DNA of 6,701 bases from Nitrososphaerota archaeon. Its GTDB lineage: Archaea > Iainarchaeota > Iainarchaeia > Iainarchaeales > VGJJ01. The translations under genes and the position numbers were made by a program. This document shows positions 1 through 5,460 of this stretch, piece after piece. Each line of letters begins with the position of its first letter. Position 1 is the stretch's first letter. The DNA is taken from contig JAGVNS010000065.1 of assembly GCA_020053155.1 (NCBI GenBank), forward strand, positions 1 through 6,701, written 5' to 3'. The notes under the pieces are model-generated. The model saw only the letters and a program-made list of their open reading frames with translations, was not told where the DNA came from and did no database searches.

Positions 1-1388
1 CATTGTACGTGGGCTTGGCAGTTGCGCTTTCCTCCACCATGCTCGTGGTAAAAATTTTGCAAGACAAGAAAACCTTGAGTTCATTGCATGGACAATTGAT
101 GCTGGGCTTCTTGCTCGTGCAAGACATTGCAGTCATCATTGCCCTTCCCCTCTTGGCTGCAGGATATGGAAACCTGAACGTGGACTTTCTCCAATTTCTC
201 TTACTCAAGGGCATTTTTCTCGTGGCCGTTGTAGCGTTGCTTTCGCGCAACGTTTTCCCGCGCCTCTACCGCATCGCCGCGGGCTCTCCCGAACTTCTTT
301 ACCTTACTGCGTTGGCCACCTGCTTCGGTTTCATTGGTTTGGCGTACTTGCTCAACATTTCCCTGGCGATTGGGGCTTTTTTGGCAGGATTGGCCATTGC
401 CCGCCTCCCTTACAATGTGGAAGCGGTGGCCTCCATTCGCGGTTTGCGTGACTTCTTCGTCACCATTTTTTTTGTTGCATTGGGAACACAGTTGAATTTC
501 AACATTGGAAGCGTGGACATTTCGCTCATCATTAGCGTCCTCCTCCTGGTTTTCATCTACAAACCCCTTGTGTTTTATTTGGTCACCCAATTCGCGGGGT
601 ATGGTTCTCAAACCTCTTCCCGCGTGGCATTTGGATTGACCCAACTCTCCGAATTTTCCCTCATCCTTTTGTTGCAGGGGAAAGCATCGGGAGTGGTGCC
701 CGATAATGTGTATTCTCTTCTCCTGCTTATTGCCGCAGGGTCCATGGTTGTCACTCCTTACCTTATGGATTGGGGACCTATTGTTCACGATTGGATTCGC
801 AAAAAATCGCGTTTTGGAGTATTTTCTCACTTTCCCCTCTTTTCTCGAAAGATAAAAGAAATGGAATCCGTTCCCGTGAAATTTTTACACGATCACGTAA
901 TTATTTTGGGTGGTGGAAGGAGCGGAAAGTATTTAGCCAGCGAGCTCAAGAGAAAGTACCATGTGGTGGTGGTGGATCACGACCCCCAGATGATTACCTA
1001 CTTTCGCGCCAAAGGGGTGTTTGCGGTGTATGGGAATGCGCACAATACGGAAATATTGGAAAAGATGCACGTGGACAAAGCGCGCTTATTGGTGTGTGCC
1101 CTTCCTGACATGGACGAATCATTGTTTGTGGTGGATTTTGTAAAACATCATTTCCAAAAAGTAAAGGTTTTTGTCAAAGCCAATTATTATGAGGATGCGC
1201 TCAAATTGTACAAAGCGGGGGCAGATTACGTCATTCTTACTGAAATCGTTGGCGGATTCGTGTTTTTGGAGCAAGTCGAGCACTTCCTCAAAAAAGGAAA
1301 GCTCATGAACCCCCCCAACATGATCAAACTCAAAGAGAAATCATACGAAGAAAGAGAAGCCACGCACGGTGTGAAGAATTTACTATGA
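1..1388 (+). CDS. CPA2/KefB-like cation:proton antiporter with RCK (TrkA-N) domain, 5' end outside window
   Basis: This is a membrane antiporter that would exchange Na+ or K+ for H+, with a cytosolic nucleotide-binding regulatory domain. The frame is open from the left edge, so the TTG at position 3 is not a real start. About 100 N-terminal residues (the first few helices) are missing. Numbering from that TTG, a CPA2-type segment (LALSST-like, ending VVKIL) opens the protein, followed by the QDIAVI helix motif (Q40, D41), further hydrophobic helices, the FFVALGTQL motif and LSEFSLIL. After a basic linker, a Rossmann RCK_N domain begins near residue 296, with GGGRSG at 303-308 and acidic D325 closing the second strand. 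It ends with a short tail and no recognisable RCK_C domain. A single Asp after Gln, rather than an Asp-Asp pair, resembles KefB/KefC proteins, which are usually electroneutral; the transported ion is inferred. Its stop overlaps the next gene's start. Confidence 0.9.
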   Translation, partial: LYVGLAVALSSTMLVVKILQDKKTLSSLHGQLMLGFLLVQDIAVIIALPLLAAGYGNLNVDFLQFLLLKGIFLVAVVALLSRNVFPRLYRIAAGSPELLYLTALATCFGFIGLAYLLNISLAIGAFLAGLAIARLPYNVEAVASIRGLRDFFVTIFFVALGTQLNFNIGSVDISLIISVLLLVFIYKPLVFYLVTQFAGYGSQTSSRVAFGLTQLSEFSLILLLQGKASGVVPDNVYSLLLLIAAGSMVVTPYLMDWGPIVHDWIRKKSRFGVFSHFPLFSRKIKEMESVPVKFLHDHVIILGGGRSGKYLASELKRKYHVVVVDHDPQMITYFRAKGVFAVYGNAHNTEILEKMHVDKARLLVCALPDMDESLFVVDFVKHHFQKVKVFVKANYYEDALKLYKAGADYVILTEIVGGFVFLEQVEHFLKKGKLMNPPNMIKLKEKSYEEREATHGVKNLL

Positions 1389-1990
1389 AAAAAGTCATCT
1401 TGATTGGGGGCTCTCCAACTGCCGGGAAGACGTTTGTTGCAAAAAAGTTATCCGCGGAATTCAATTACCCGTGGATTTCGACCGACATTATCCGGGAACA
1501 AATGAGGAAGCTCGTGCGACAAGAGGATTACCCCATTCTTTTTCGCCATGCCCATGCTACTACCCAAATGGGGGTAAAATTCCTGACCCAAAATTCGGTG
1601 AGTAAAATCATTAAACATGTGAATGAAGAAGATGGGGAAGTTTGGAAGGGGGTAAAGGCACTCATTGAATCCGCTGGGGATTGGGACTCTTATATTATTG
1701 AAGGGGTGGGTATTCCCCCCAAAAAAGTGGCTGAATTGAAAAAGAAACGCAGAGAGATAAAAGCGGTCTTTCTGATTGACGAAGATATTTCCCGCGTTCG
1801 GAAAACCATTTTCACTCGCGGACTTTGGGATGCGGCCCATAAATACCCTCATTCCGTGAAAGAAAAAGAAGTGGAATGGGTAACGGCTCACAATAAATAT
1901 ATTAAAAAAGAGGCCCAAAAGTACGGTTTTCCTGTCATCAGTATTAGCGATCGAAAAACGCTTGTAAAAAGGGTGAAAAAACTGATTTGA
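1385..1990 (+). CDS. P-loop small-molecule kinase-like protein (2-phosphoglycerate kinase/zeta-toxin-like fold)
   Basis: This 201-residue cytosolic protein probably transfers phosphate from ATP to a small molecule. The Walker A motif is at residues 9-16 (G-SPTA-GKT) on the first strand. STD at 32-34 would sit at the substrate site, YIIEGVGI at 103-110 matches the strand seen in 2-phosphoglycerate kinases and related P-loop kinases, and R137, R139 and R144 in the RKTIFTRGLWD stretch look like lid arginines. Full-length archaeal 2-phosphoglycerate kinase also carries an N-terminal ATP-cone domain, which is absent here, so I do not assign that activity. Its ATG overlaps the antiporter stop (ATGA), implying co-transcription and translational coupling; the upstream GGTG at 1369-1372 is a weak SD. 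Alternatives are a nucleotide or nucleoside kinase or a zeta-toxin-like enzyme; no antitoxin gene is apparent beside it. Confidence 0.85.
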   Translation: MKKVILIGGSPTAGKTFVAKKLSAEFNYPWISTDIIREQMRKLVRQEDYPILFRHAHATTQMGVKFLTQNSVSKIIKHVNEEDGEVWKGVKALIESAGDWDSYIIEGVGIPPKKVAELKKKRREIKAVFLIDEDISRVRKTIFTRGLWDAAHKYPHSVKEKEVEWVTAHNKYIKKEAQKYGFPVISISDRKTLVKRVKKLI

Positions 1991-2008
1991 GGGGCTGCAG
2001 TAATTTCA

Positions 2009-2023
2009 GATGTAAATAACATC
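2009..2023. repeat. Small dyad GATGT-aaata-ACATC between kinase and methyltransferase genes
   Basis: Two perfect 5-bp arms (2009-2013 and 2019-2023) flank AAATA in the 97-nt gap after the kinase stop. It could be a regulator site or the 3' UTR hairpin of the antiporter-kinase transcript. It is short enough to be chance, and no T-tract follows. Confidence 0.25.
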
Positions 2024-2055
2024 CAAATCTTGTCCAACTGCGTTGCTACAGGGCC

Positions 2056-2063
2056 CTTAAATA
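2056..2063 (+). promoter_or_regulatory. TATA box for the methyltransferase gene (CTTAAATA)
   Basis: CTTAAATA is centred near 2060, about 28 bp before the GTG at 2088. That matches the usual archaeal TATA-to-start distance and predicts a transcript beginning at or next to the start codon (leaderless). The SD-like AGGTGA just downstream (2063-2068) is about 19 nt from the GTG, too far to serve it, and the nearby ATG at 2074 opens only a five-codon frame. Confidence 0.6.
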
Positions 2064-2087
2064 GGTGAATGAAATGAGTTTTTTGCT

Positions 2088-3218
2088 GTGACACCCAAGC
2101 CTACTCTTCCATCCACTCGAAGCGTTTTTCAACGACAACGAGTATTAAGGGAACTTTCCCGTAAAAATGGTCGAAAACGCTTTGGCATGTCAAGGAGAGA
2201 AATCCGTCGTTCGACCGCGCAAATGCTTGAAGGCCCCCCTATTGTCCCTATTTCACAGCTAGAAAGGAGCATTCTAAAAATTGGAGCTCACTACGCTTCG
2301 CACCGGGCGATTGAGTATATGGCAAAACTAGCAAAGGGATCCTCGGCCGGTACAATTGGTGTATTGTCTCCTAAGGGGAATTTTTTTGGGGAAGGTAGAA
2401 AGATTTCTAAAAGGAAATTGAAATCGTTGCTTACGGATGCCAAGAAATTTTCAAACACCGAGGTTGTGGAAAGAGAAGGTTATTTGACAACTCGTGGGAC
2501 GCTAGGTTATTATGGGATGAGGGGTGCTTCTGAGTATCGCATGAACGTGAGGGGAATAATTCAAGAACGGCTTTCAAAAAGTGGTCGACCTTTGCGATTA
2601 CTGGATGTGGGGTCCGCCGACGCGCGCATGCTATCTGAAATGAAAGATGTTTTTGGCAACAAAATCGAAACCCATTCCCTTGGACCGGATGATTTCCCTC
2701 GGTTTACGGTTGATTTTCACCATTATCGCATGGGCGAACTTTTACCCAAGTCTTTCAAAGGGAAATTTGACCTTGTTTTTTCGAACCGGGCGATTGAATA
2801 TGGAGTCCTTCCCAATTTATCTGTCCGAAATATCGCCTATTCATTGGCACCCGGTGGGCAAGCGTATTTGCATTATCAACCCGGCCGAACAAGTGCGACA
2901 AGTGACCCCGTTGCACGAGACGCTTTGACTCGTCTTCTTTCTACCTACTCCAAAGGAAAAGCAACAAAAGGAACGTTCGCCTTAATGCGCCGTTTATCTA
3001 AAGAAAAAGGGTTGGACGTCCCTACATTGGAAAAGTGGATAAAAGATGTATCGACTGGCATGAAACAACATCCACTCGATACTATTCAGGTAATTGCATT
3101 TATTAATGAGCTAGCAGCCCTTTCACGATCAAAACAATTAAAGGTGAGCATATCAAGCTTCACGTCGAGTCCTATCGGTTGGGTGCCTGATTTTATCGTT
3201 ATCGAACGCACGTCATGA
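2088..3218 (+). CDS. Class I SAM-dependent methyltransferase-like protein with uncharacterised N-terminal region
   Basis: This 376-residue protein has a Rossmann methyltransferase core in its middle. Motif I is LLDVGSADAR at 171-180 (usually DxGxGxG, here with Ser-Ala-Asp). A motif IV-like strand FDLVFSNRAIEY is at 227-238, and LAPGGQAYLHYQ at 253-264 matches the post-core LxPGG turn. The first 40 residues are strongly basic (many Arg and Lys). Residues 50-160 look ordered, with SQLERSILKIG at 56-66 and RGTLGYYGMRGASEY at 136-150, but I recognise no family. The C-terminal 110 residues are also unassigned. No signal peptide or membrane segment is seen. The substrate is unknown; the basic N-terminus would suit a nucleic acid or ribosome target, but this is inference. 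GTG at 2088 is preferred because of the TATA spacing; ATG at 2187 (Met34) is the alternative. It probably has its own promoter, 97 nt after the kinase. Confidence 0.8.
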   Translation: MTPKPTLPSTRSVFQRQRVLRELSRKNGRKRFGMSRREIRRSTAQMLEGPPIVPISQLERSILKIGAHYASHRAIEYMAKLAKGSSAGTIGVLSPKGNFFGEGRKISKRKLKSLLTDAKKFSNTEVVEREGYLTTRGTLGYYGMRGASEYRMNVRGIIQERLSKSGRPLRLLDVGSADARMLSEMKDVFGNKIETHSLGPDDFPRFTVDFHHYRMGELLPKSFKGKFDLVFSNRAIEYGVLPNLSVRNIAYSLAPGGQAYLHYQPGRTSATSDPVARDALTRLLSTYSKGKATKGTFALMRRLSKEKGLDVPTLEKWIKDVSTGMKQHPLDTIQVIAFINELAALSRSKQLKVSISSFTSSPIGWVPDFIVIERTS

Positions 3219-3265
3219 AAATGAGAAGTATTTTGATGAAATTGAATCGAGAGAAAAAAGCAAAT

Positions 3266-3297
3266 TGAAGTAAGCGGTTTTTACGCCGACACTTCCA
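3266..3297. repeat. Left copy of 32-nt imperfect direct repeat flanking the deaminase gene
   Basis: This copy matches 3793-3824 at 24 of 32 positions, including an identical 11-nt core GCCGACACTTC and an adjoining TTTTA. Read on the minus strand the core is GAAGTGTCGGC followed by GTAAAA, which would encode E-V-S-A-stop, the same as the end of TFB. Upstream of that core on the minus strand the similarity to tfb is lost. The copy can also fold imperfectly (GAAGT with ACTTC, CGG with CCG), so it may serve as a 3' element for the methyltransferase gene ending 48 nt upstream. Confidence 0.6.
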
Positions 3298-3306
3298 GTG
3301 CTGGAA
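3293..3306. promoter_or_regulatory. Perfect 6-2-6 dyad TTCCAG-TG-CTGGAA abutting the deaminase TATA box; candidate operator
   Basis: The arms at 3293-3298 and 3301-3306 are perfect inverted repeats around TG. The right arm runs into the TATA box at 3305-3313 and covers the place where TFB would contact the BRE. A dimeric regulator here would occlude TBP/TFB and repress the deaminase. This is inferred from position; no regulator gene is identifiable in the window. Confidence 0.45.
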
Positions 3307-3313
3307 ATATAAA
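3305..3313 (+). promoter_or_regulatory. TATA box for the deaminase gene (AAATATAAA)
   Basis: AAATATAAA is centred at 3309, 26 bp before the ATG at 3335. This is the standard archaeal spacing for a leaderless transcript, and no SD lies in between. It supports 3335 over the in-frame ATG at 3341. Confidence 0.7.
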
Positions 3314-3334
3314 CCACAAGAATTCCTTAGTTGC

Positions 3335-3790
3335 ATGTCTATGGTGGATGAGAAATTTATGGAAGTAGCCATTGTTGAGGCTCGCAAATCTTTACAGATT
3401 GGTAACCTCCCATTTGGTGCGGTTTTGGTTAAGGGAAACAAGATAGTAGCACGGGCACACAATAAAGTTTATTCAGAGAAGAATCCCATTTCCCATGCCG
3501 AACTGAATTTGATCATGCAGTTTTCACGAAAAAGTAAACGCTTGGATCTTTCAGGGCATGTTTTATACGCGACCTGCGAACCTTGCCCCATGTGTGGTTC
3601 GGCTATAGGGTGGGCCAAAATTTCGAGAGTTGTATTTGGAGCATTGAGATCGGATAAACTAGGTACCTATAAGCGGCAGACAAAAGGAAAATTCGTAGAC
3701 GATTTAAGGAAACAGGGAATTACAATTCAAGCAAAAAGTGGTGTGCTTCGAGAAGAAATTCTTGAATTGTATAAGTTGTATAAAGAATAA
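3335..3790 (+). CDS. Cytidine/guanine deaminase-superfamily zinc enzyme
   Basis: This 151-residue cytosolic enzyme would hydrolytically deaminate a base, nucleoside or tRNA base. HAE at 54-56 supplies a zinc ligand (His54) and the proton-shuttling Glu56. CEPCPMC at 81-87 supplies the other two zinc ligands, Cys84 and Cys87. GNLPFGAVLV at 23-32 is the conserved first part of the fold, and LYATCEPCPMCGSAIGWA resembles bacterial guanine deaminase (GuaD) and TadA-type nucleoside deaminases. Length is normal for the family and the active site looks intact. The substrate cannot be decided; a guanine or other free-base/nucleoside deaminase is somewhat favoured over tRNA A34 deaminase, an activity archaea generally lack. 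It has its own TATA and dyad, ends 17 nt before the convergent tfb stop, and lies between two copies of a direct repeat, suggesting acquisition as a unit. Confidence 0.88.
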   Translation: MSMVDEKFMEVAIVEARKSLQIGNLPFGAVLVKGNKIVARAHNKVYSEKNPISHAELNLIMQFSRKSKRLDLSGHVLYATCEPCPMCGSAIGWAKISRVVFGALRSDKLGTYKRQTKGKFVDDLRKQGITIQAKSGVLREEILELYKLYKE

Positions 3791-3792
3791 AG

Positions 3793-3824
3793 TGAAGGTC
3801 GGCGATTTTATGCCGACACTTCAA
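3793..3824. repeat. Right copy of the 32-nt repeat; hairpin spanning the tfb stop between convergent genes
   Basis: TGAAGGTCGGC at 3793-3803 pairs with GCCGACACTTCA at 3812-3823: 11 bp with one bulged A and an 8-nt loop containing TTTTA. It fills the gap between the deaminase stop and the last codons of tfb, and includes the tfb stop codon (minus strand, 3808-3810). It could shape the 3' ends of both convergent transcripts, although archaeal termination relies mainly on T-tracts. It is also the right copy of the repeat at 3266-3297. Confidence 0.6.
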
Positions 3825-4716
3825 TATCTAATCGTTTCTTTAATTCTCGGTAGCGGTTTCGGATGGTGACTTCGGTCACTCCCGCAACGTTCGCTACTTC
3901 TTTCTGCGTGCGTCGTTCGCCTTTCAATAAACCCGCGATGTACACGGCGGCAGCTGCAACCCCTGTGGGTCCGCGTCCGGAAATTAATCCTTTTCCGATG
4001 GCGTCTTCGAGAATCTTTCTCCCTTCTTCCTGCACTTCACCTGAGAGGTTGAGCTCAGAGGCAAAGCGGGGAATGTAGTGAATCGGATTCGTCAACGGCA
4101 CTTCGAGTTTCAATTCGCGAACCAAGAAGCGATATGTTCGTCCAATTTCTTTTTTCGTGAGTCCGCTGGCTTCGGCCATTTCGTTCAACGTACGGGGAAC
4201 TTGGTAGGTTCGGCATACGGTGTACAATACGGCTGCAACCACTGCTTCAATTAATCGTCCGCGAATCAATCCTTTCTTTACGGTTTTACGGTAAAGCAAT
4301 GCCGCGGCTTCAACAAGCTGTTCGGGAATGTTCAAGTAACTGGCGACGCGTCGCAATTCAGTCAGCGCAATGGATAAATTTCTCTGCATGCTGCTGGAAA
4401 TGCTGGCGCGTTTATGCCATTTGATTAAGCGGTACATTTGGGCTTTGCTTTTACTCGACAATTTATTGCCGCGGGCATCAGCCCCTCTGCGGTCAATAAC
4501 GGTTACGAGTCCCTTGTTGAGCTTAACATACTTCATCGGGCTTCCCGTTCGCGCCACATCCTCGAATCCATCGGAATCGAATGAACGCCATTCCTTCCCA
4601 AAATCCATTTCATCTTCAGAGACAATGAGTCCGCACTGCTGGCAGACTATTTCTCCTTTCTCCGAATCCTTCCGTAATTTCGTGCTGCCGCATTCAGGGC
4701 AAACGTTTCCAGGCAT
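3808..4716 (-). CDS. tfb: Transcription initiation factor B (TFB, TFIIB homologue)
   Basis: TFB binds the TBP-TATA complex and the BRE, recruits RNA polymerase and sets transcription direction. This copy has 302 residues, the usual length. An N-terminal zinc ribbon has ligands C6, C9, C25 and C28. The B-reader/linker follows at about 34-100 (FGKEWRSFDSD, then RTGSP), and the two cyclin-like repeats lie at roughly 107-205 and 207-297. Repeat two contains GRGPTGVAAAAVYIA (247-261) and the BRE-reading helix-turn-helix TQKEVANVAGVTEVTIRNRY (270-289), which match the family closely. The ATG at 4716 has a strong SD (AAGGTGG, 7-nt spacer). It appears to have a leader of about 100 nt. It follows rps8e on the same strand across a 223-nt gap and converges with the deaminase. 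All expected parts are present. Confidence 0.97.
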   Translation of the reverse strand: MPGNVCPECGSTKLRKDSEKGEIVCQQCGLIVSEDEMDFGKEWRSFDSDGFEDVARTGSPMKYVKLNKGLVTVIDRRGADARGNKLSSKSKAQMYRLIKWHKRASISSSMQRNLSIALTELRRVASYLNIPEQLVEAAALLYRKTVKKGLIRGRLIEAVVAAVLYTVCRTYQVPRTLNEMAEASGLTKKEIGRTYRFLVRELKLEVPLTNPIHYIPRFASELNLSGEVQEEGRKILEDAIGKGLISGRGPTGVAAAAVYIAGLLKGERRTQKEVANVAGVTEVTIRNRYRELKKRLDIEVSA

Positions 4717-4723
4717 GGCTGTA

Positions 4724-4730
4724 CCACCTT
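4724..4730 (-). promoter_or_regulatory. Shine-Dalgarno AAGGTGG for tfb
   Basis: On the minus strand AAGGTGG lies 7 nt before the tfb ATG and is preceded by GGAG. It fixes the start and shows that tfb is translated from a leadered mRNA, unlike the genes here with a TATA about 26-30 bp from the start codon. Confidence 0.75.
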
Positions 4731-4771
4731 CTCCTCAATTCTAGCATTTACGAGCGGAGCAATGGAATGGG

Positions 4772-4792
4772 AAAGGACCTTTTTGGAAAAAG
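4772..4792. repeat. Nested dyads in the tfb leader (AAAGG-A-CCTTT and CTTTTT-GG-AAAAAG)
   Basis: Two perfect inverted repeats overlap: AAAGG/CCTTT at 4772-4782 and CTTTTT/AAAAAG at 4779-4792 around GG. They lie 56-76 nt upstream of the tfb ATG, inside its predicted 5' UTR. They could form alternative small hairpins in the mRNA or be a protein-binding site. They are short and low in complexity, so chance is possible. Confidence 0.3.
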
Positions 4793-4840
4793 TGCCGAAC
4801 CGCTCATGCGAGAACTGTTATACACCAAACCTTCTCAAAG

Positions 4841-4851
4841 TTATATAAATA
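4841..4851. promoter_or_regulatory. Strong TATA box TTATATAAATA upstream of tfb, readable on both strands
   Basis: On the minus strand this reads TATTTATATAA and would start tfb transcription near 4819, leaving a leader of about 100 nt. On the plus strand it reads TTATATAAATA and would start transcription near 4870, where no protein gene lies. The flanking BRE sequence decides orientation, and I cannot settle it by eye; tfb is the obvious client. Confidence 0.55.
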
Positions 4852-4864
4852 CATACTGGTTTTG

Positions 4865-4876
4865 TTTATAAATAAA
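4865..4876. promoter_or_regulatory. Second TATA-like element TTTATAAATAAA
   Basis: This is an A/T-rich near-palindrome about 25 bp beyond the first TATA box. On the minus strand (TTTATTTATAAA) it could be a distal tfb promoter. It also provides a T-rich run after the hairpin at 4887-4907, so it could instead help terminate rps8e transcripts. Confidence 0.35.
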
Positions 4877-4886
4877 GTATCGAATT

Positions 4887-4907
4887 GCCCATCGAGCTTT
4901 AATGGGT
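4887..4907. repeat. Hairpin downstream of rps8e (GCCCAT / ATGGGT)
   Basis: GCCCAT at 4887-4892 pairs with ATGGGT at 4902-4907 across a 9-nt loop (six pairs, one of them G-U or a mismatch depending on strand). On the minus strand it lies 33 nt past the rps8e stop and is followed by a T-rich stretch, compatible with a 3' end signal for rps8e. Confidence 0.35.
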
Positions 4908-4924
4908 AGTAGTATAACACTCCT

Positions 4925-4941
4925 CTTTTTCATTTTTTTTT
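4925..4941 (+). terminator. T-rich tract on the plus strand (T5, CA, T9)
   Basis: CTTTTTCA followed by nine T residues is typical of archaeal intrinsic termination on the plus strand. No plus-strand protein gene lies upstream before the tfb region, so it would act on an unannotated transcript or on antisense reading towards rps8e. It overlaps the rps8e stop codon (TAA on the minus strand, 4940-4942). Confidence 0.35.
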
Positions 4942-5434
4942 ATGCCGTGACGGGGGCGGTTTTGGCTTTCGTGGGAACGGTTTTTTTGGCCGTTTTTACT
5001 ATGTGGGGCGCTTTTTTGACTTCAGCCGGTTTGTCGGAGGAAATGGCAGAGACCTGTCCTTCTTGCCCCGGTCGGTTCGTGACGCGGGCAAACGATTTGA
5101 TACCATCCTTCTCCACTTCAATCAGTGTTCCTTTGGTGATGATGTTTCGGCGTACGTACAGTCTGTTTGCGGCGTTTTCGTGCACCCACACTATTTTCAT
5201 AGGGGTCGTTTTCCTGGTTTGCGTATCCGTGACGTTGGCGGTAGTGGCTTTTCGCAGCTTGAGCTTGTGCGAGTGTCCCCTTCCCTTTACTATTTTGATT
5301 TCGCTTTCTTTCGTGCTGAGGGTGGTTTCGGCAAACTCTCCCCCTTTCTGGTTCAAGTATTTGCTTGCGCGGTTCCTGCTCTTTCGTATTCCACCGGTCG
5401 ATTTTCGTAGGCTTTTTTGGTGCCAGAGGGTCAT
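4940..5434 (-). CDS. rps8e: Ribosomal protein S8e with a basic C-terminal extension
   Basis: This is a structural protein of the archaeal small ribosomal subunit, a family shared with eukaryotes and absent from bacteria. Family hallmarks are SLRKSTGG at 8-15, EFAETTLS at 33-40, ANVTD at 66-70, NAANRLYVRRNIITKGTLIE at 87-106 and RPGQEGQVSA at 121-130. Typical archaeal S8e ends around residue 125-130; this one is 164 long. The extra 30 or so residues (134-164) are rich in Lys, Ala, Pro and Thr, contain repeated K-T-A-K-like units and are probably disordered. The ATG at 5434 is preceded by AAGGATGG with a 6-nt spacer, a one-mismatch SD. It is divergent from the Cgi121-like gene by 51 bp. Very long open frames on the opposite strand are shadows of its codon use. 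Confidence 0.95.
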   Translation of the reverse strand: MTLWHQKSLRKSTGGIRKSRNRASKYLNQKGGEFAETTLSTKESEIKIVKGRGHSHKLKLRKATTANVTDTQTRKTTPMKIVWVHENAANRLYVRRNIITKGTLIEVEKDGIKSFARVTNRPGQEGQVSAISSDKPAEVKKAPHIVKTAKKTVPTKAKTAPVTA

Positions 5435-5440
5435 GATTTG

Positions 5441-5448
5441 CCATCCTT
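5441..5448 (-). promoter_or_regulatory. Candidate Shine-Dalgarno for rps8e (AAGGATGG)
   Basis: AAGGATGG on the minus strand differs from the ideal by one base and sits 6 nt before the ATG at 5434. If used, rps8e has a short leader, so its TATA box would lie upstream of the nearest one; TAATATT on the minus strand around 5478-5484 would fit. Confidence 0.4.
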
Positions 5449-5450
5449 GG

Positions 5451-5460
5451 GTTTATTATC
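5451..5460. promoter_or_regulatory. TATA-like element GTTTATTATC in the 51-bp divergent promoter region
   Basis: On the plus strand TTTATTAT (5452-5459) is centred about 30 bp before the Cgi121-like ATG at 5486, giving a nearly leaderless transcript. On the minus strand it reads GATAATAAAC, only about 22 bp from the rps8e ATG, a little too close for a leaderless start. It is best assigned to the plus-strand gene, with a possible shared role. Confidence 0.5.

Noticed and set aside
201..830. 209-codon open frame on the minus strand
   Set aside because: It lies entirely antisense to the conserved antiporter membrane domain, and its translation is low-complexity and Arg/Gln/Asn-rich with no recognisable domain.
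1385..1990. Zeta-toxin-type toxin-antitoxin system
   Set aside because: The P-loop kinase fold is shared, but no small antitoxin gene precedes it. Its partner is the antiporter, and 2-phosphoglycerate-kinase-like motifs fit as well.
3335..3790. Methyltransferase plus deaminase as a defence or editing system
   Set aside because: The two genes are adjacent but have separate promoters with 116 nt between them, and no nuclease, toxin or phage-linked gene accompanies them.
4762..4848. 28-codon plus-strand frame with a CxxC (Ser-Cys-Glu-Asn-Cys)
   Set aside because: The GGAG before its ATG is too close, the frame ends inside the TATA box, and it overlaps the tfb leader. One CxxC is not enough evidence.
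4870..4941. tRNA or C/D box guide RNA in the tfb-rps8e gap
   Set aside because: I found no cloverleaf arms and no C (RTGATGA) and D (CTGA) box pair in a suitable arrangement.
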